Source: Bin5 sp034428395 (GTDB taxonomy: Bacteria; Chloroflexota; Anaerolineae; Caldilineales; Caldilineaceae). From it: DNA of 31,656 nucleotides. Shown piece by piece: positions 23,286-31,053 of this stretch. Every line of letters begins with the position of its first letter. Within the stretch, counting starts at the first letter, position 1. The notes under the pieces were generated by a model. That model saw only the letters and a program-made list of their open reading frames with translations, was not told the origin of the DNA and did no database searches. A program made the translations under genes and the position numbers. The stretch is from NCBI GenBank assembly GCA_034428395.1, contig DAOUHX010000402.1:1-31656 (forward strand), given 5' to 3'.

Positions 23286-24590
23286 ATGCACACCGTTTCT
23301 CTGCACTCTGTCGGTATGAGCCTGGATGCCTGCATAAAGTGCAATATCTGCACAAGCTACTGTCCGGTCTCTCAGGTTACCGAGCGCTTTCCCGGGCCAA
23401 AGTACGCTGCCCCGCAGTCCGAGCGATTCCGCGAAATCGGTCAGCCCCGTTCGCCCGATGCATCGGTCGACTACTGTTCCGGTTGCCGCGTCTGCAACGA
23501 AGTCTGTCCGACCGGCGTTCGCATCGCTGAGATCAACGCCCGCGCTCGCGCCCAGATGGTGGCCGGACAGGGCCTCTCGCTGCGCAACCGGCTCCTGGGC
23601 CGAAATGAGTTGTTGGGCAAAGCCGGCAGCCTCGCGCCAAGCCTGGCGAACTTTCTCCTCCACAACCGTCTCGTACGTCGGTTGGCCGCCAATCTGCTCG
23701 GGGTGGCTGAACAGGCGCCGTTGCCCCGCTGGCACGCCGAGACGTTCACACGCTGGCTGGCACGTACAAACTCGAACCGGCGGCGCTCTGAACGCAAGGT
23801 CGTCTACTTTCACGGCTGTGCAACCCAGCATTACGAACCGTTTGTGGGCATGGCGACCGTTCTGGTTTTGGAACATCTCGGTTACGAGGTCATAGTGCCG
23901 CGGCAGAACTGCTGCGGCCTGCCGCTGCTGTCGAATGGGGAGTTCGGCGCGGCCGAACGTTACCATCGCCGCAACGTGGAACGACTGACAACCTTCGTCA
24001 AGGCCGGCTATCCGATTCTCGGCAGCAGCACCAGCTGCACCCTTACACTCAAAGAGGAGGCGCCGGAGCTGCTCGACCTGGAAGGCGACGCCGGCGCACA
24101 GGCCCTGAAGCTCTCTACCTGGGACATCTTCGAATGGCTGCGCTACCGGCAGGAGCAGGGCGACCTGCCGGCCGATATGCGTCCTCTGAACGACGCCGGT
24201 AAGCCATTTGTTCTGCCCTATCACGCGCCCTGCCAGCTGCGAGCGCACCGCATTGGCAAACCCGCGCTCGACATTCTCGCGCACATTCCCGGACTCGAAC
24301 TTCGCGAGAGTCATGCCCGCTGCTGCGGCATCGCCGGCACATACGGTTACAAGGTGGAGAAGTACAGGATCGCCATGGATGTGGGGGCGGAGCTGTTCGA
24401 ATTCGTCGCCGCCCAGCGCGCGGGGCTTGAAGCGAGCAGTTCCTTTGCCTTTACAGCCTGCGATTCCGAGACCTGCCGCTGGCAACTGGAACACGGCACG
24501 GGTCTGCCCTCCCGTCACCCGATAGAGATCCTCGCCGCCGGCTACGGGTTGTACGACCTTCAGGAGCGGCGGCCCCTGGCCGGGAACTGA
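23286..24590 (+). CDS. glpC: Anaerobic-type glycerol-3-phosphate dehydrogenase subunit C
   Basis: A 434-residue iron-sulfur subunit that anchors GlpAB to the membrane side and hands electrons to quinone. Two [4Fe-4S] motifs are at the N-terminus: CIKCNICTSYCP (C16, C19, C22, C26) and CSGCRVCNEVCPTG (C64, C67, C70, C74). Two CCG domains follow: FHGCATQHYEP/QNCCGLPLLSNGE and YHAPCQLRAH/ARCCGIAGTYGYK, as in heterodisulfide reductase subunit B relatives. E. coli GlpC has 396 residues. There is no transmembrane segment, so membrane attachment would be peripheral. The stop is only 3 bases before the next gene. Confidence 0.94.
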   Translation: MHTVSLHSVGMSLDACIKCNICTSYCPVSQVTERFPGPKYAAPQSERFREIGQPRSPDASVDYCSGCRVCNEVCPTGVRIAEINARARAQMVAGQGLSLRNRLLGRNELLGKAGSLAPSLANFLLHNRLVRRLAANLLGVAEQAPLPRWHAETFTRWLARTNSNRRRSERKVVYFHGCATQHYEPFVGMATVLVLEHLGYEVIVPRQNCCGLPLLSNGEFGAAERYHRRNVERLTTFVKAGYPILGSSTSCTLTLKEEAPELLDLEGDAGAQALKLSTWDIFEWLRYRQEQGDLPADMRPLNDAGKPFVLPYHAPCQLRAHRIGKPALDILAHIPGLELRESHARCCGIAGTYGYKVEKYRIAMDVGAELFEFVAAQRAGLEASSSFAFTACDSETCRWQLEHGTGLPSRHPIEILAAGYGLYDLQERRPLAGN

Positions 24591-24593
24591 AGA

Positions 24594-25763
24594 ATGAGCA
24601 CAGCTCGGATCATTGTGATCGGTGCGGGGGCCATCGGCTGCTTCGTTGGCGGCAAGCTCGCCGCGGCAGGTATAGATGTGACGCTGGTCGGCCGCGCCCG
24701 CACGGCCGCGGCCCTGCGCAGCCGCGGGCTGGAACTGCGCGTGGCCGGCGGCGCAACGCAAACAGTTCGCTCGGTCGCCGCCGCCGCAACTGTGCGAGAG
24801 GCATTTCTCAGCCAATGTAAAGGACCGGGCTCCGCCTCCCGAGACGTAGCAACTGCTTCCCTGCCCTCCCCTTTTGACCTGGCCATTCTCGCCGTCAAGA
24901 GCTATGACTCGGCGGCCGCGCTCGACGAACTTGCCGAGGCGGCGGCCATGGGAGTCGCCCCGTTGCCGCCGGTCCTCAGTTTGCAAAATGGAGTCGGCAA
25001 CGAGGAGGCCATCGCCGCGCGTCTGGGACCGAATTCCACCATTGCCGGGACTATCACCGCGCCGGTCGAGGTGCTTGAACCGGCTACCGTCCAGGTGACG
25101 AAGCCCAGGTTCGCCGTAGGCCTGGCGCCATGGATGGCAGCTATCTCATCCAGAACTGGCCGGCACGACGAGGACAGCGCCTCCAAAGACCAAGTTTCCC
25201 TGCCCGCCATCAGCCGATACTTCACCTCCGCCGGCATTCCCGCCAAAATCTACGCGGACGCCCCGGGGATGAAATGGTCGAAGCTGATCATGAATATGAT
25301 CGGCAATGCCACCAGCGCGATCCTGGCAGAACCGCCCGGCGTGACCTTTGCCGACCCGCGCATCGCCAACATGGAGATCGACGCGCTGCGGGAGGCGTTG
25401 CGGGTTATGGCCGCGGCCGGCATTCCACTCTTGAACATGGAGAAATACCCGCTGGGCACGTTGGCGCCGCTGCTGCGTTTCGGGCCGCGGGCGCTCCTGC
25501 GGCCTGCCCTGCACCGCATTGTCGGCGGCGCGCGTGGGGGCAAGATGCCCAGTCTCTTTCTGGACCTGGACGCTGGCAAGAGCGGCAGCGAAATAGGCTG
25601 GTACAACGGCGCAATCGTGAGCAAAGGGGAGGAGGTCGGCGTCGAAACGCCGGTCAACCTGCTGCTGGCGCAGACCGTCCGGCAGTTGGTTGCCAGTCCG
25701 CAGTTACGCGCCGCTTGGCGAGGAAACTTCGACCGTCTTGCCCGTGCGGCCCACAGCGGCTAG
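24594..25763 (+). CDS. Ketopantoate reductase-family (ApbA/PanE) oxidoreductase
   Basis: A 389-residue NADP-dependent 2-dehydropantoate 2-reductase family protein. IIVIGAGAIGCFVGGKLAAAG is the nucleotide-binding start (landmark at residues 6-26), followed by LVGR, LAVKSYD, LSLQNGVGNEE, the catalytic Lys region GMKWSKLIMNMIGNATSAI, and the C-terminal EIGWYNGAIVSKGEEVGVETPVN motif (landmark near 343-365). It is longer than true PanE (about 300), with insertions near residues 72-92 and 183-200. It lies 3 bases after glpC, so it is in the operon. Whether it makes pantoate or reduces another 2-keto acid is open. Confidence 0.88.
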   Translation: MSTARIIVIGAGAIGCFVGGKLAAAGIDVTLVGRARTAAALRSRGLELRVAGGATQTVRSVAAAATVREAFLSQCKGPGSASRDVATASLPSPFDLAILAVKSYDSAAALDELAEAAAMGVAPLPPVLSLQNGVGNEEAIAARLGPNSTIAGTITAPVEVLEPATVQVTKPRFAVGLAPWMAAISSRTGRHDEDSASKDQVSLPAISRYFTSAGIPAKIYADAPGMKWSKLIMNMIGNATSAILAEPPGVTFADPRIANMEIDALREALRVMAAAGIPLLNMEKYPLGTLAPLLRFGPRALLRPALHRIVGGARGGKMPSLFLDLDAGKSGSEIGWYNGAIVSKGEEVGVETPVNLLLAQTVRQLVASPQLRAAWRGNFDRLARAAHSG

Positions 25764-25784
25764 GGGTTGGTCTGGCTGCCAGGA

Positions 25785-26801
25785 TCAGAGACCCGGCCCG
25801 ATCAGGACGATGAGCACGAGCGCCAGAATTGCGAATCCTGCATATTCCAGGACGAGTTTGCGGCTGAGATAGCCTTCATGCAGGGCATGGCGGGCCAGCC
25901 CCACGAAGAGATAGAAGACCAAGAGCAGCAGCAGCCCGCCGCTTGCGCCGGAAAGAGGCCAATAGTTCAGCGCCCACGCCACCTCGCCGAGAACAATCCC
26001 GACCAGGGCGGCATAGCTGAGCACGACGTTCACCCTGGGCGTGACATCGCGCAGAAGTTCAACCGTCAGCAGCGACGCTGTCGCGAAGATGAGGGAACTG
26101 GAAAGCAGACTACGCGTGCGCGTCTGGTAGACAAGCAGGAACAGCGCCAGAGCGGCCGCGTAGGAGAGTACGTTGAGAAGAATGCGGGCCTGTCGATAGG
26201 CCGGCGACTCCCGGACGACGGTTGCGTGCAGGTTGAATAGAATTATCGTGATCAGCAGTCCGCTGAGGAGCGCCGTGCCGGCCTGGTATAGGGGCGTATT
26301 GGCCAGCGGCGCCAGCAGCACTGCCAGAATCGAGATCGCGGCCGGCAGGCCCCAGAACAGCCACGTACGGCCGGCGGGCGCCTGCCCCTTGTCCGGCCCA
26401 AAGCCAACAGCGTTCTCCACAAAAAAAGGATGTGTGCGGATAGCCCGCTCGGTGCCGCTTGCTGTCAGGAGAGCGATGAAGACCGCGATCACAGTCGTCT
26501 CGCTGATACGGATCGACATCGGCGAGCCGAGCGCGTTCAGGGTAAGCACAACGGTTGGCAGCCGCAAGAACAGGCTTACGGCCACTGTCGCTGCTACCGT
26601 CCATGCAAGAATGCTGACGCGCTGAACGAATCGCCGGGTCGGGTGATATGCGGCCGCAGCCGAATTCCCAAAGACCCCGCCAGCGACTTCCTGTTGCCCA
26701 CTGGCCGGGAACGGAGTAAAATGGGTTGCGTCTTCGGTTAGATTGCCGCCAGGCGTCTGAGGATCCGGCCGGCTGTTTTCGAAATCCGTTGCAGCCCCCA
26801 T
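25785..26801 (-). CDS. Polytopic membrane protein, function unknown
   Basis: The only convincing minus-strand gene, 338 residues. Residues 1-55 are polar (Pro/Gly/Ala-rich) and probably cytosolic. After that, about nine hydrophobic helices can be drawn: roughly 62-83, 98-117, 146-167, 173-197, 208-225, 230-250, 258-275, 284-303 and 317-337. Short basic loops such as RAIRTH and YQTRTR fit the positive-inside pattern. No catalytic motif is seen. It recalls an uncharacterised membrane family of Chloroflexota (possibly DUF5656-like, from memory and unverified). It converges on the panE-like gene with a 21-base gap and diverges from the CHAT gene. A -10 box just before the ATG suggests a leaderless transcript. 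Confidence 0.8.
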   Translation of the reverse strand: MGAATDFENSRPDPQTPGGNLTEDATHFTPFPASGQQEVAGGVFGNSAAAAYHPTRRFVQRVSILAWTVAATVAVSLFLRLPTVVLTLNALGSPMSIRISETTVIAVFIALLTASGTERAIRTHPFFVENAVGFGPDKGQAPAGRTWLFWGLPAAISILAVLLAPLANTPLYQAGTALLSGLLITIILFNLHATVVRESPAYRQARILLNVLSYAAALALFLLVYQTRTRSLLSSSLIFATASLLTVELLRDVTPRVNVVLSYAALVGIVLGEVAWALNYWPLSGASGGLLLLLVFYLFVGLARHALHEGYLSRKLVLEYAGFAILALVLIVLIGPGL

Positions 26802-26807
26802 AATTGC

Positions 26808-26813
26808 ATTATA
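26808..26813 (-). promoter_or_regulatory. -10 box of a probable leaderless promoter
   Basis: On the minus strand a perfect TATAAT occupies 26813-26808, only six bases before the ATG at 26801-26799. Transcription starting 6-7 bases after the box would begin at the start codon itself. No convincing -35 was found. The plus strand of the same region has TATACA (26810-26815) with a poor TTGCAG 15 bases upstream, a weak candidate for the CHAT gene. Confidence 0.45.
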
Positions 26814-26869
26814 CAGTCGTTATTGGTCAGTGGCTAGCGCCGTTTCTGGCCACGATTCTGGGTTCGCCG

Positions 26870-28270
26870 ATGTCCTGCCGTTACACCAATCTTGATATCA
26901 CCATCAGCGGCGACACTTCCCCCCACGTGGTGCTGGCGACCTATCGCGGCCTCAGCGGCGCCTCCACCTTCGATCAGGATGCCCTCCAGCCTGTCTGGCA
27001 GGAATATCTGGCCCGGCTTGGCGATCCTTTCCGGACACAAGGAGAGCAGCTGCTGTCCGAAATCGGCAGCCGCCTCTTCATTGAGTTGATCCGCGGGCAT
27101 GTGCGCGATCTCTGGAGCCAAGCGCGCAGCGACCTCGATGACGGCGGGCGTCTGCGCGTCCGGCTCATGATGCACCCCCCCGCCGTCGCCGCGCTGCCTT
27201 GGGAGACGTTGCACGACCCGCGCCGCAATCAGTCTTTCGGCGCCGATGCGAGAATCTCTCTCGTCCGCACGCAGAATCTGGTAAGTTTTGTCGCCCGCCC
27301 CAGAGCCTTGGAGTCAACGCTGCCGCTGAAGGTGCTGCTCGTGTCGGTCGCGACGGCCGATGGACTGGCGGCGCACGAGGAGAGCGCCCAGATCCGCGCT
27401 GCGATTGCGGGTCTCTCGTCCGGCCGCGTCTATCCGGAACAACTGGATGGCCGCGTAACGATACAACAGCTGCGCGCGCGGCTGGAAGCGACGAGACCCG
27501 ACATCCTGCACATCATCGGCCACGGCAATGAGGATGGTCTGATGCTCTGGGCGGACGACACACCTGCGCTTGTTCCCGCCTCGACGCTGCGCGCAGTGCT
27601 GCAGCATGCAGAGTCTGTGAAGTTGGTCTTTCTGAACGCCTGTCTTGCAGGCCAGGTCGACAGTTCACGCCCCTTTGCCGGCGTCGCACACCAGCTGCTC
27701 CAAAGCGGTCTGCCTGCGGTGATTGCCATGCGCTATGAGATCCTCGACAGGTCGGCCGTCACATTCGCCCAATCGGTCTACGCGGCACTGGTGACCGGCC
27801 CCTGCCGCGGTCATATCGACGCGGCAGTGAGCACTGCGCGTAATAGTCTGTACATCAATGATCCGGACCGGGCAGACTATGCCACACCGGTCCTGTGGCT
27901 CAACGCCGAAAACGGCCGAATTCTGCGCTTCGAGGAAGGGGAAAAGGTGCGGGGCCTGCCCGCCCACAGTTCAGTCAATGCGCGCCCTCAGATGTGGAAC
28001 TCCGAGCTGCGGCTCGAGTTCAGGTTGGCCGAAAAGGAGGCATGGTTCCGCTCTTTGCCGGAAACGATCTCCGATCCCCATCTGCCCTTCGAATACCAGC
28101 GCCGCCGCCGCATTGTCGGGCTGTTGCTGAGGATATTGCGGCAGGCTGTCGAAGAGCAGGAAGAGGGCAAACTCGTCGACATCCGCGCTGTCCAGAGGCG
28201 CCTGGAAACTTTCGACGAGGAGAGGCGCCACATCCAGAACATCCTTGACCATTGTCTGCGTCGTTCGTAG
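26870..28270 (+). CDS. CHAT-domain (caspase-like) protease
   Basis: From ATG 26870 the protein has 466 residues; a TTG at 26804 would add 22 unrelated ones. Residues 1-150 are an N-terminal region common in bacterial CHAT proteins (ending with ALPWETLHDPRR). The peptidase core spans 150-350 and has the expected dyad: H218 in DILHIIGHGNEDG and C258 in VFLNACLAGQ. It ends with ATPVLW, the usual final strand. Residues 375-466 are mostly charged helix (QRRRRIVGLLLRILRQ, RRLETFDEERRHIQ) and may be a partner-binding tail. No TPR, NACHT or effector domain is fused. CHAT proteases cut proteins after specific basic or other residues in immunity and stress pathways; the target here is unknown. The polysaccharide ligase gene follows after about 11 bases. 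Confidence 0.87.
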   Translation: MSCRYTNLDITISGDTSPHVVLATYRGLSGASTFDQDALQPVWQEYLARLGDPFRTQGEQLLSEIGSRLFIELIRGHVRDLWSQARSDLDDGGRLRVRLMMHPPAVAALPWETLHDPRRNQSFGADARISLVRTQNLVSFVARPRALESTLPLKVLLVSVATADGLAAHEESAQIRAAIAGLSSGRVYPEQLDGRVTIQQLRARLEATRPDILHIIGHGNEDGLMLWADDTPALVPASTLRAVLQHAESVKLVFLNACLAGQVDSSRPFAGVAHQLLQSGLPAVIAMRYEILDRSAVTFAQSVYAALVTGPCRGHIDAAVSTARNSLYINDPDRADYATPVLWLNAENGRILRFEEGEKVRGLPAHSSVNARPQMWNSELRLEFRLAEKEAWFRSLPETISDPHLPFEYQRRRRIVGLLLRILRQAVEEQEEGKLVDIRAVQRRLETFDEERRHIQNILDHCLRRS

Positions 28271-28281
28271 ATCCTGATGCC

Positions 28282-30942
28282 GTGGCGCAGACCAGCATAC
28301 GTCTGATTCGCCTCGTTTGCCTCTACGCAGTTCTCTTCTATTTGGGCACGGAAACGGCGTTAACGCTGCGGGAGATCGGGGAAGCCAGCCCCCGCGGCGG
28401 CGTCCCCGCGCGGATAGAGGACCCGATCCCGTTTCTCGGAGCCACCGTCCAGTTTGAACATTATGCAGACCCGCTTGAACGGCAGGAAGCGCTGCGCCGC
28501 TTGTCGGATGCCGGCTTCGGCTGGGTACGTCAACGAGTTGACTGGGGTCTCATCGAGCCGCGCCCAGGCGCATACCAGTGGACGTGGAGCGACGACGTAT
28601 TGGCCGACATCGCCGCCGCCGGACTGGAGCCGGTCGTCGTGCTGGACGGCAGCCCACCTTGGGCCAGAGAAAGAGTAGATCGCCCGGTAGAAGACGGGGA
28701 CCAAGCTACCCACTCCGCGCGCCTGGCACAGCAGCTCCAGCAGTTCGCGCCGCCCGCCGCAACCCAGACCTATGCTGCATTTGCTTCCGCCTTCGCCGAC
28801 CGCTACGAGGACTCCGTTCGCTACTATCAGATCTGGAACGAGCCGAACATTGCCCCCAACTGGGGAAACCGGCACATCGATCCGGTCGGCTATGCCCGGT
28901 TGCTGAAGGCCGCGGCCACGGCAGTGAGGGCCGCCGATCCAGACGCTGTAATCCTTGCAGCCGCCTTGGCGCCCACCCAGGACAGGGGCCACACTGCGAT
29001 CGACGAGGGCTATTTTCTGCAACGGATGTACGCGGCCGGCGCCGCGCCCTATTTCGACGCCGTACTCGTGCAGCCGTTCGGCTTCGGAAATGGCCCCGAC
29101 GATCCGCGCAGCCGCGTGGACATGCTCAACTTCCGGCGGGCGGCATGGGTTCGGCGCGTAATGGTGGCCGCAGGCGACCAGCAGACGCCGCTCTGGGCCG
29201 TTCGTTTCGGCTGGAACCGGGACACACAGGCAAGGTGGAAGACGGTTTCCAAGGCGAATCAGACACGATTCACCCAGGAAGCGATCCGGTACGCACGCAC
29301 AAATTGGCCCTGGTTGACCGCGATGGGATGGCCGGTGGAGCGCCCGCATGCGCCGCTATCCGATCCTCTGTGGGGATTCGCTCTCGTCACCCCGGACGGG
29401 CAGGAAGATCCCTTTCTGACCGCTTTTCGGTCCGCGGCCGGAGCGACTGGCGGCGCGACGTCGTCCGAAATGCTCGATTCGGGCCGAATACTGCTCCACG
29501 CTAGGCTCGCGCTTCTGCTGCTGGCAGTGGGTATTCTCATCGCCCAGGGCGGTCTCATGTTGCGGAGCCTCCCCTTGGCGCGATGGCAGCATACCTACCG
29601 GCATTGGCCGCAGGTTGGCAAACTCGCTGTCTGGGCGCTGCTGCTAACTGTCTACCATCTTGCCTCCTGGCCGCCGTTGATCGTCCTCTGCTGGCTCGCG
29701 GCTTCCTTCCTCATCGCCGCCCAGCCCCTGACCGGGCTGATGCTCGCGGCCGCCGCGCTGCCTTTCCACTTCCAGCACAAGGAGTTGCGTTTCGTCGATT
29801 CGGTCTGGGCCGTTCCGCCGGCACAGGCCGCAATGCTGGCCACTTTGCCCGGCCTGGTGCAGCGCGTCAGCCAGACAAATTCGCGGCAGATCACGCGCCT
29901 GTTCAACGCAGTTCGCAATACGCAGTTCACGGACCGTTTGGTCCTAGCCTGGCTGGGCATCAGCCTCCTTTCCGCCCTCAACGTTTGGCACTGGCCGGGC
30001 TTTATTCACGGATTCTGGGCGCTTGTGGCGACCCCTGTTCTGCTCTATGCCGGCATTCGTGTCCTCGCCGTCGAACAGCGCCACCGCAGCCCCGTTCTGA
30101 AGGCGCTCTTTGCCGGCGGCGTAATCGCGGCCTGCGCGGGCATTGCCGACTGGCTGATCGGTGGTGGCGTATCGGTGGACGGTGTCCGCCGCCTGATGGG
30201 GATCTCCTTTTCCCCCAATCAGACCGCGCTCTATCTGCTGCGGACGCTCTTCATTGGCGTAGGGCTGCTGGCAGCCCGTGGGCCTGGCGGCTCTGCCATC
30301 GCCGCCGGGTCGTCGCTGGCGGCCTTGGCCCTCGCGTTGACGCTAAGTCGCGGCGCTTTCTTCCTGGGTCTTCCTGCCGGCGCTCTGGTCATGATTGCAA
30401 CAGGACGGGAGCATGTCTTGGGTCGCGGGCGCCTCCGCAACTGGCTCCTGCTGATGGGTCTGCTTGCACTGGCGGTCGTCGTACCGCTCCTCTTCCTTTA
30501 CGGTGAGCGGATCCTGAACATCGAGACCTTGCAAACGCGCTTCGCAATCTGGCGGGACGCATGGAGCTTGTGGACGGAGTCACCCCTGTTGGGTGTGGGT
30601 CCGGGCGGCTTTTTCTGGAACTATCCGGCCTTCATGCAGCCCTCACCCTCATCAGACCCAAACCTGCTGCACCCTCACTCGGTCTGGCTGGAGTATGCCA
30701 CCGGCTGGGGCGTTGTCGGGCTGGCATGGCTGGCCGCGTTGCTTGGCTGGATGCTCTTTCAGCTCAATCGTCTACAGCGCGGGCCGATTGCATGGGTCCA
30801 GGTCGGTTTGCTCGCGGCGTTGAGCGCGGGGCTGGCCCATGCACAAGTTGACGCGTTTGCCATGCTGCCCGAGTTGGCGGCGTGGAATTTCGCGGCGATG
30901 GCGCTGTTGGCGAGCGAAGAAGCATCGGATTCGCAGCGCTGA
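28282..30942 (+). CDS. Glycosidase-fold (clan GH-A/GH39-like) domain fused to O-antigen-ligase-type membrane domain
   Basis: From GTG 28282 the protein has 886 residues; a TTG at 28252 overlapping the CHAT stop is possible. An N-terminal anchor (about 5-28) precedes an extracellular TIM-barrel domain (50-390): GFGWVRQRVDWGLIEPRPG, WSDDVLADIAAAGLEPVVVL and QIWNEPN with the acid/base E187. In strand 7, where clan A has the nucleophile Glu (ITEFGW), this protein has LWAVRFGW with R308. About twelve membrane helices follow from residue 405, and the Wzy_C/O-antigen-ligase motifs come near the end: AIWRDAWSLWTESPLLGVGPG, HPHSVWLEYATGWGVVGL and AHAQVDAF. It would join or polymerise surface glycans outside the membrane, with the barrel perhaps gripping the sugar. 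Confidence 0.87.
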   Translation: MAQTSIRLIRLVCLYAVLFYLGTETALTLREIGEASPRGGVPARIEDPIPFLGATVQFEHYADPLERQEALRRLSDAGFGWVRQRVDWGLIEPRPGAYQWTWSDDVLADIAAAGLEPVVVLDGSPPWARERVDRPVEDGDQATHSARLAQQLQQFAPPAATQTYAAFASAFADRYEDSVRYYQIWNEPNIAPNWGNRHIDPVGYARLLKAAATAVRAADPDAVILAAALAPTQDRGHTAIDEGYFLQRMYAAGAAPYFDAVLVQPFGFGNGPDDPRSRVDMLNFRRAAWVRRVMVAAGDQQTPLWAVRFGWNRDTQARWKTVSKANQTRFTQEAIRYARTNWPWLTAMGWPVERPHAPLSDPLWGFALVTPDGQEDPFLTAFRSAAGATGGATSSEMLDSGRILLHARLALLLLAVGILIAQGGLMLRSLPLARWQHTYRHWPQVGKLAVWALLLTVYHLASWPPLIVLCWLAASFLIAAQPLTGLMLAAAALPFHFQHKELRFVDSVWAVPPAQAAMLATLPGLVQRVSQTNSRQITRLFNAVRNTQFTDRLVLAWLGISLLSALNVWHWPGFIHGFWALVATPVLLYAGIRVLAVEQRHRSPVLKALFAGGVIAACAGIADWLIGGGVSVDGVRRLMGISFSPNQTALYLLRTLFIGVGLLAARGPGGSAIAAGSSLAALALALTLSRGAFFLGLPAGALVMIATGREHVLGRGRLRNWLLLMGLLALAVVVPLLFLYGERILNIETLQTRFAIWRDAWSLWTESPLLGVGPGGFFWNYPAFMQPSPSSDPNLLHPHSVWLEYATGWGVVGLAWLAALLGWMLFQLNRLQRGPIAWVQVGLLAALSAGLAHAQVDAFAMLPELAAWNFAAMALLASEEASDSQR

Positions 30943-30952
30943 TGCCGCCCGC

Positions 30953-30981
30953 TTGATCCGGCATACGAAGTATTGTATAAG
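30953..30981 (+). promoter_or_regulatory. Sigma70-type promoter of the PhyH-family gene
   Basis: TTGATC (30953-30958) and TATAAG (30976-30981) are separated by 17 bp. The predicted start near 30988 leaves about 65 nt before the ATG. AGGAGGAGG (31041-31049) just before ATG 31054 is the strongest Shine-Dalgarno in the window. Confidence 0.55.
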
Positions 30982-31053
30982 GATATAAGTTCGGAGAACG
31001 CATCGCGGCCTATTTCCAGGGACGCGCATAGTGTGAACAAAGGAGGAGGCACG

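Noticed and set aside
22281..24986. Very long (901-residue) antisense open frame across glpB and glpC
   Set aside because: Lies opposite confidently identified glpB, glpC and the panE-like gene; long antisense frames are expected in GC-rich coding DNA and the translation shows no domain.
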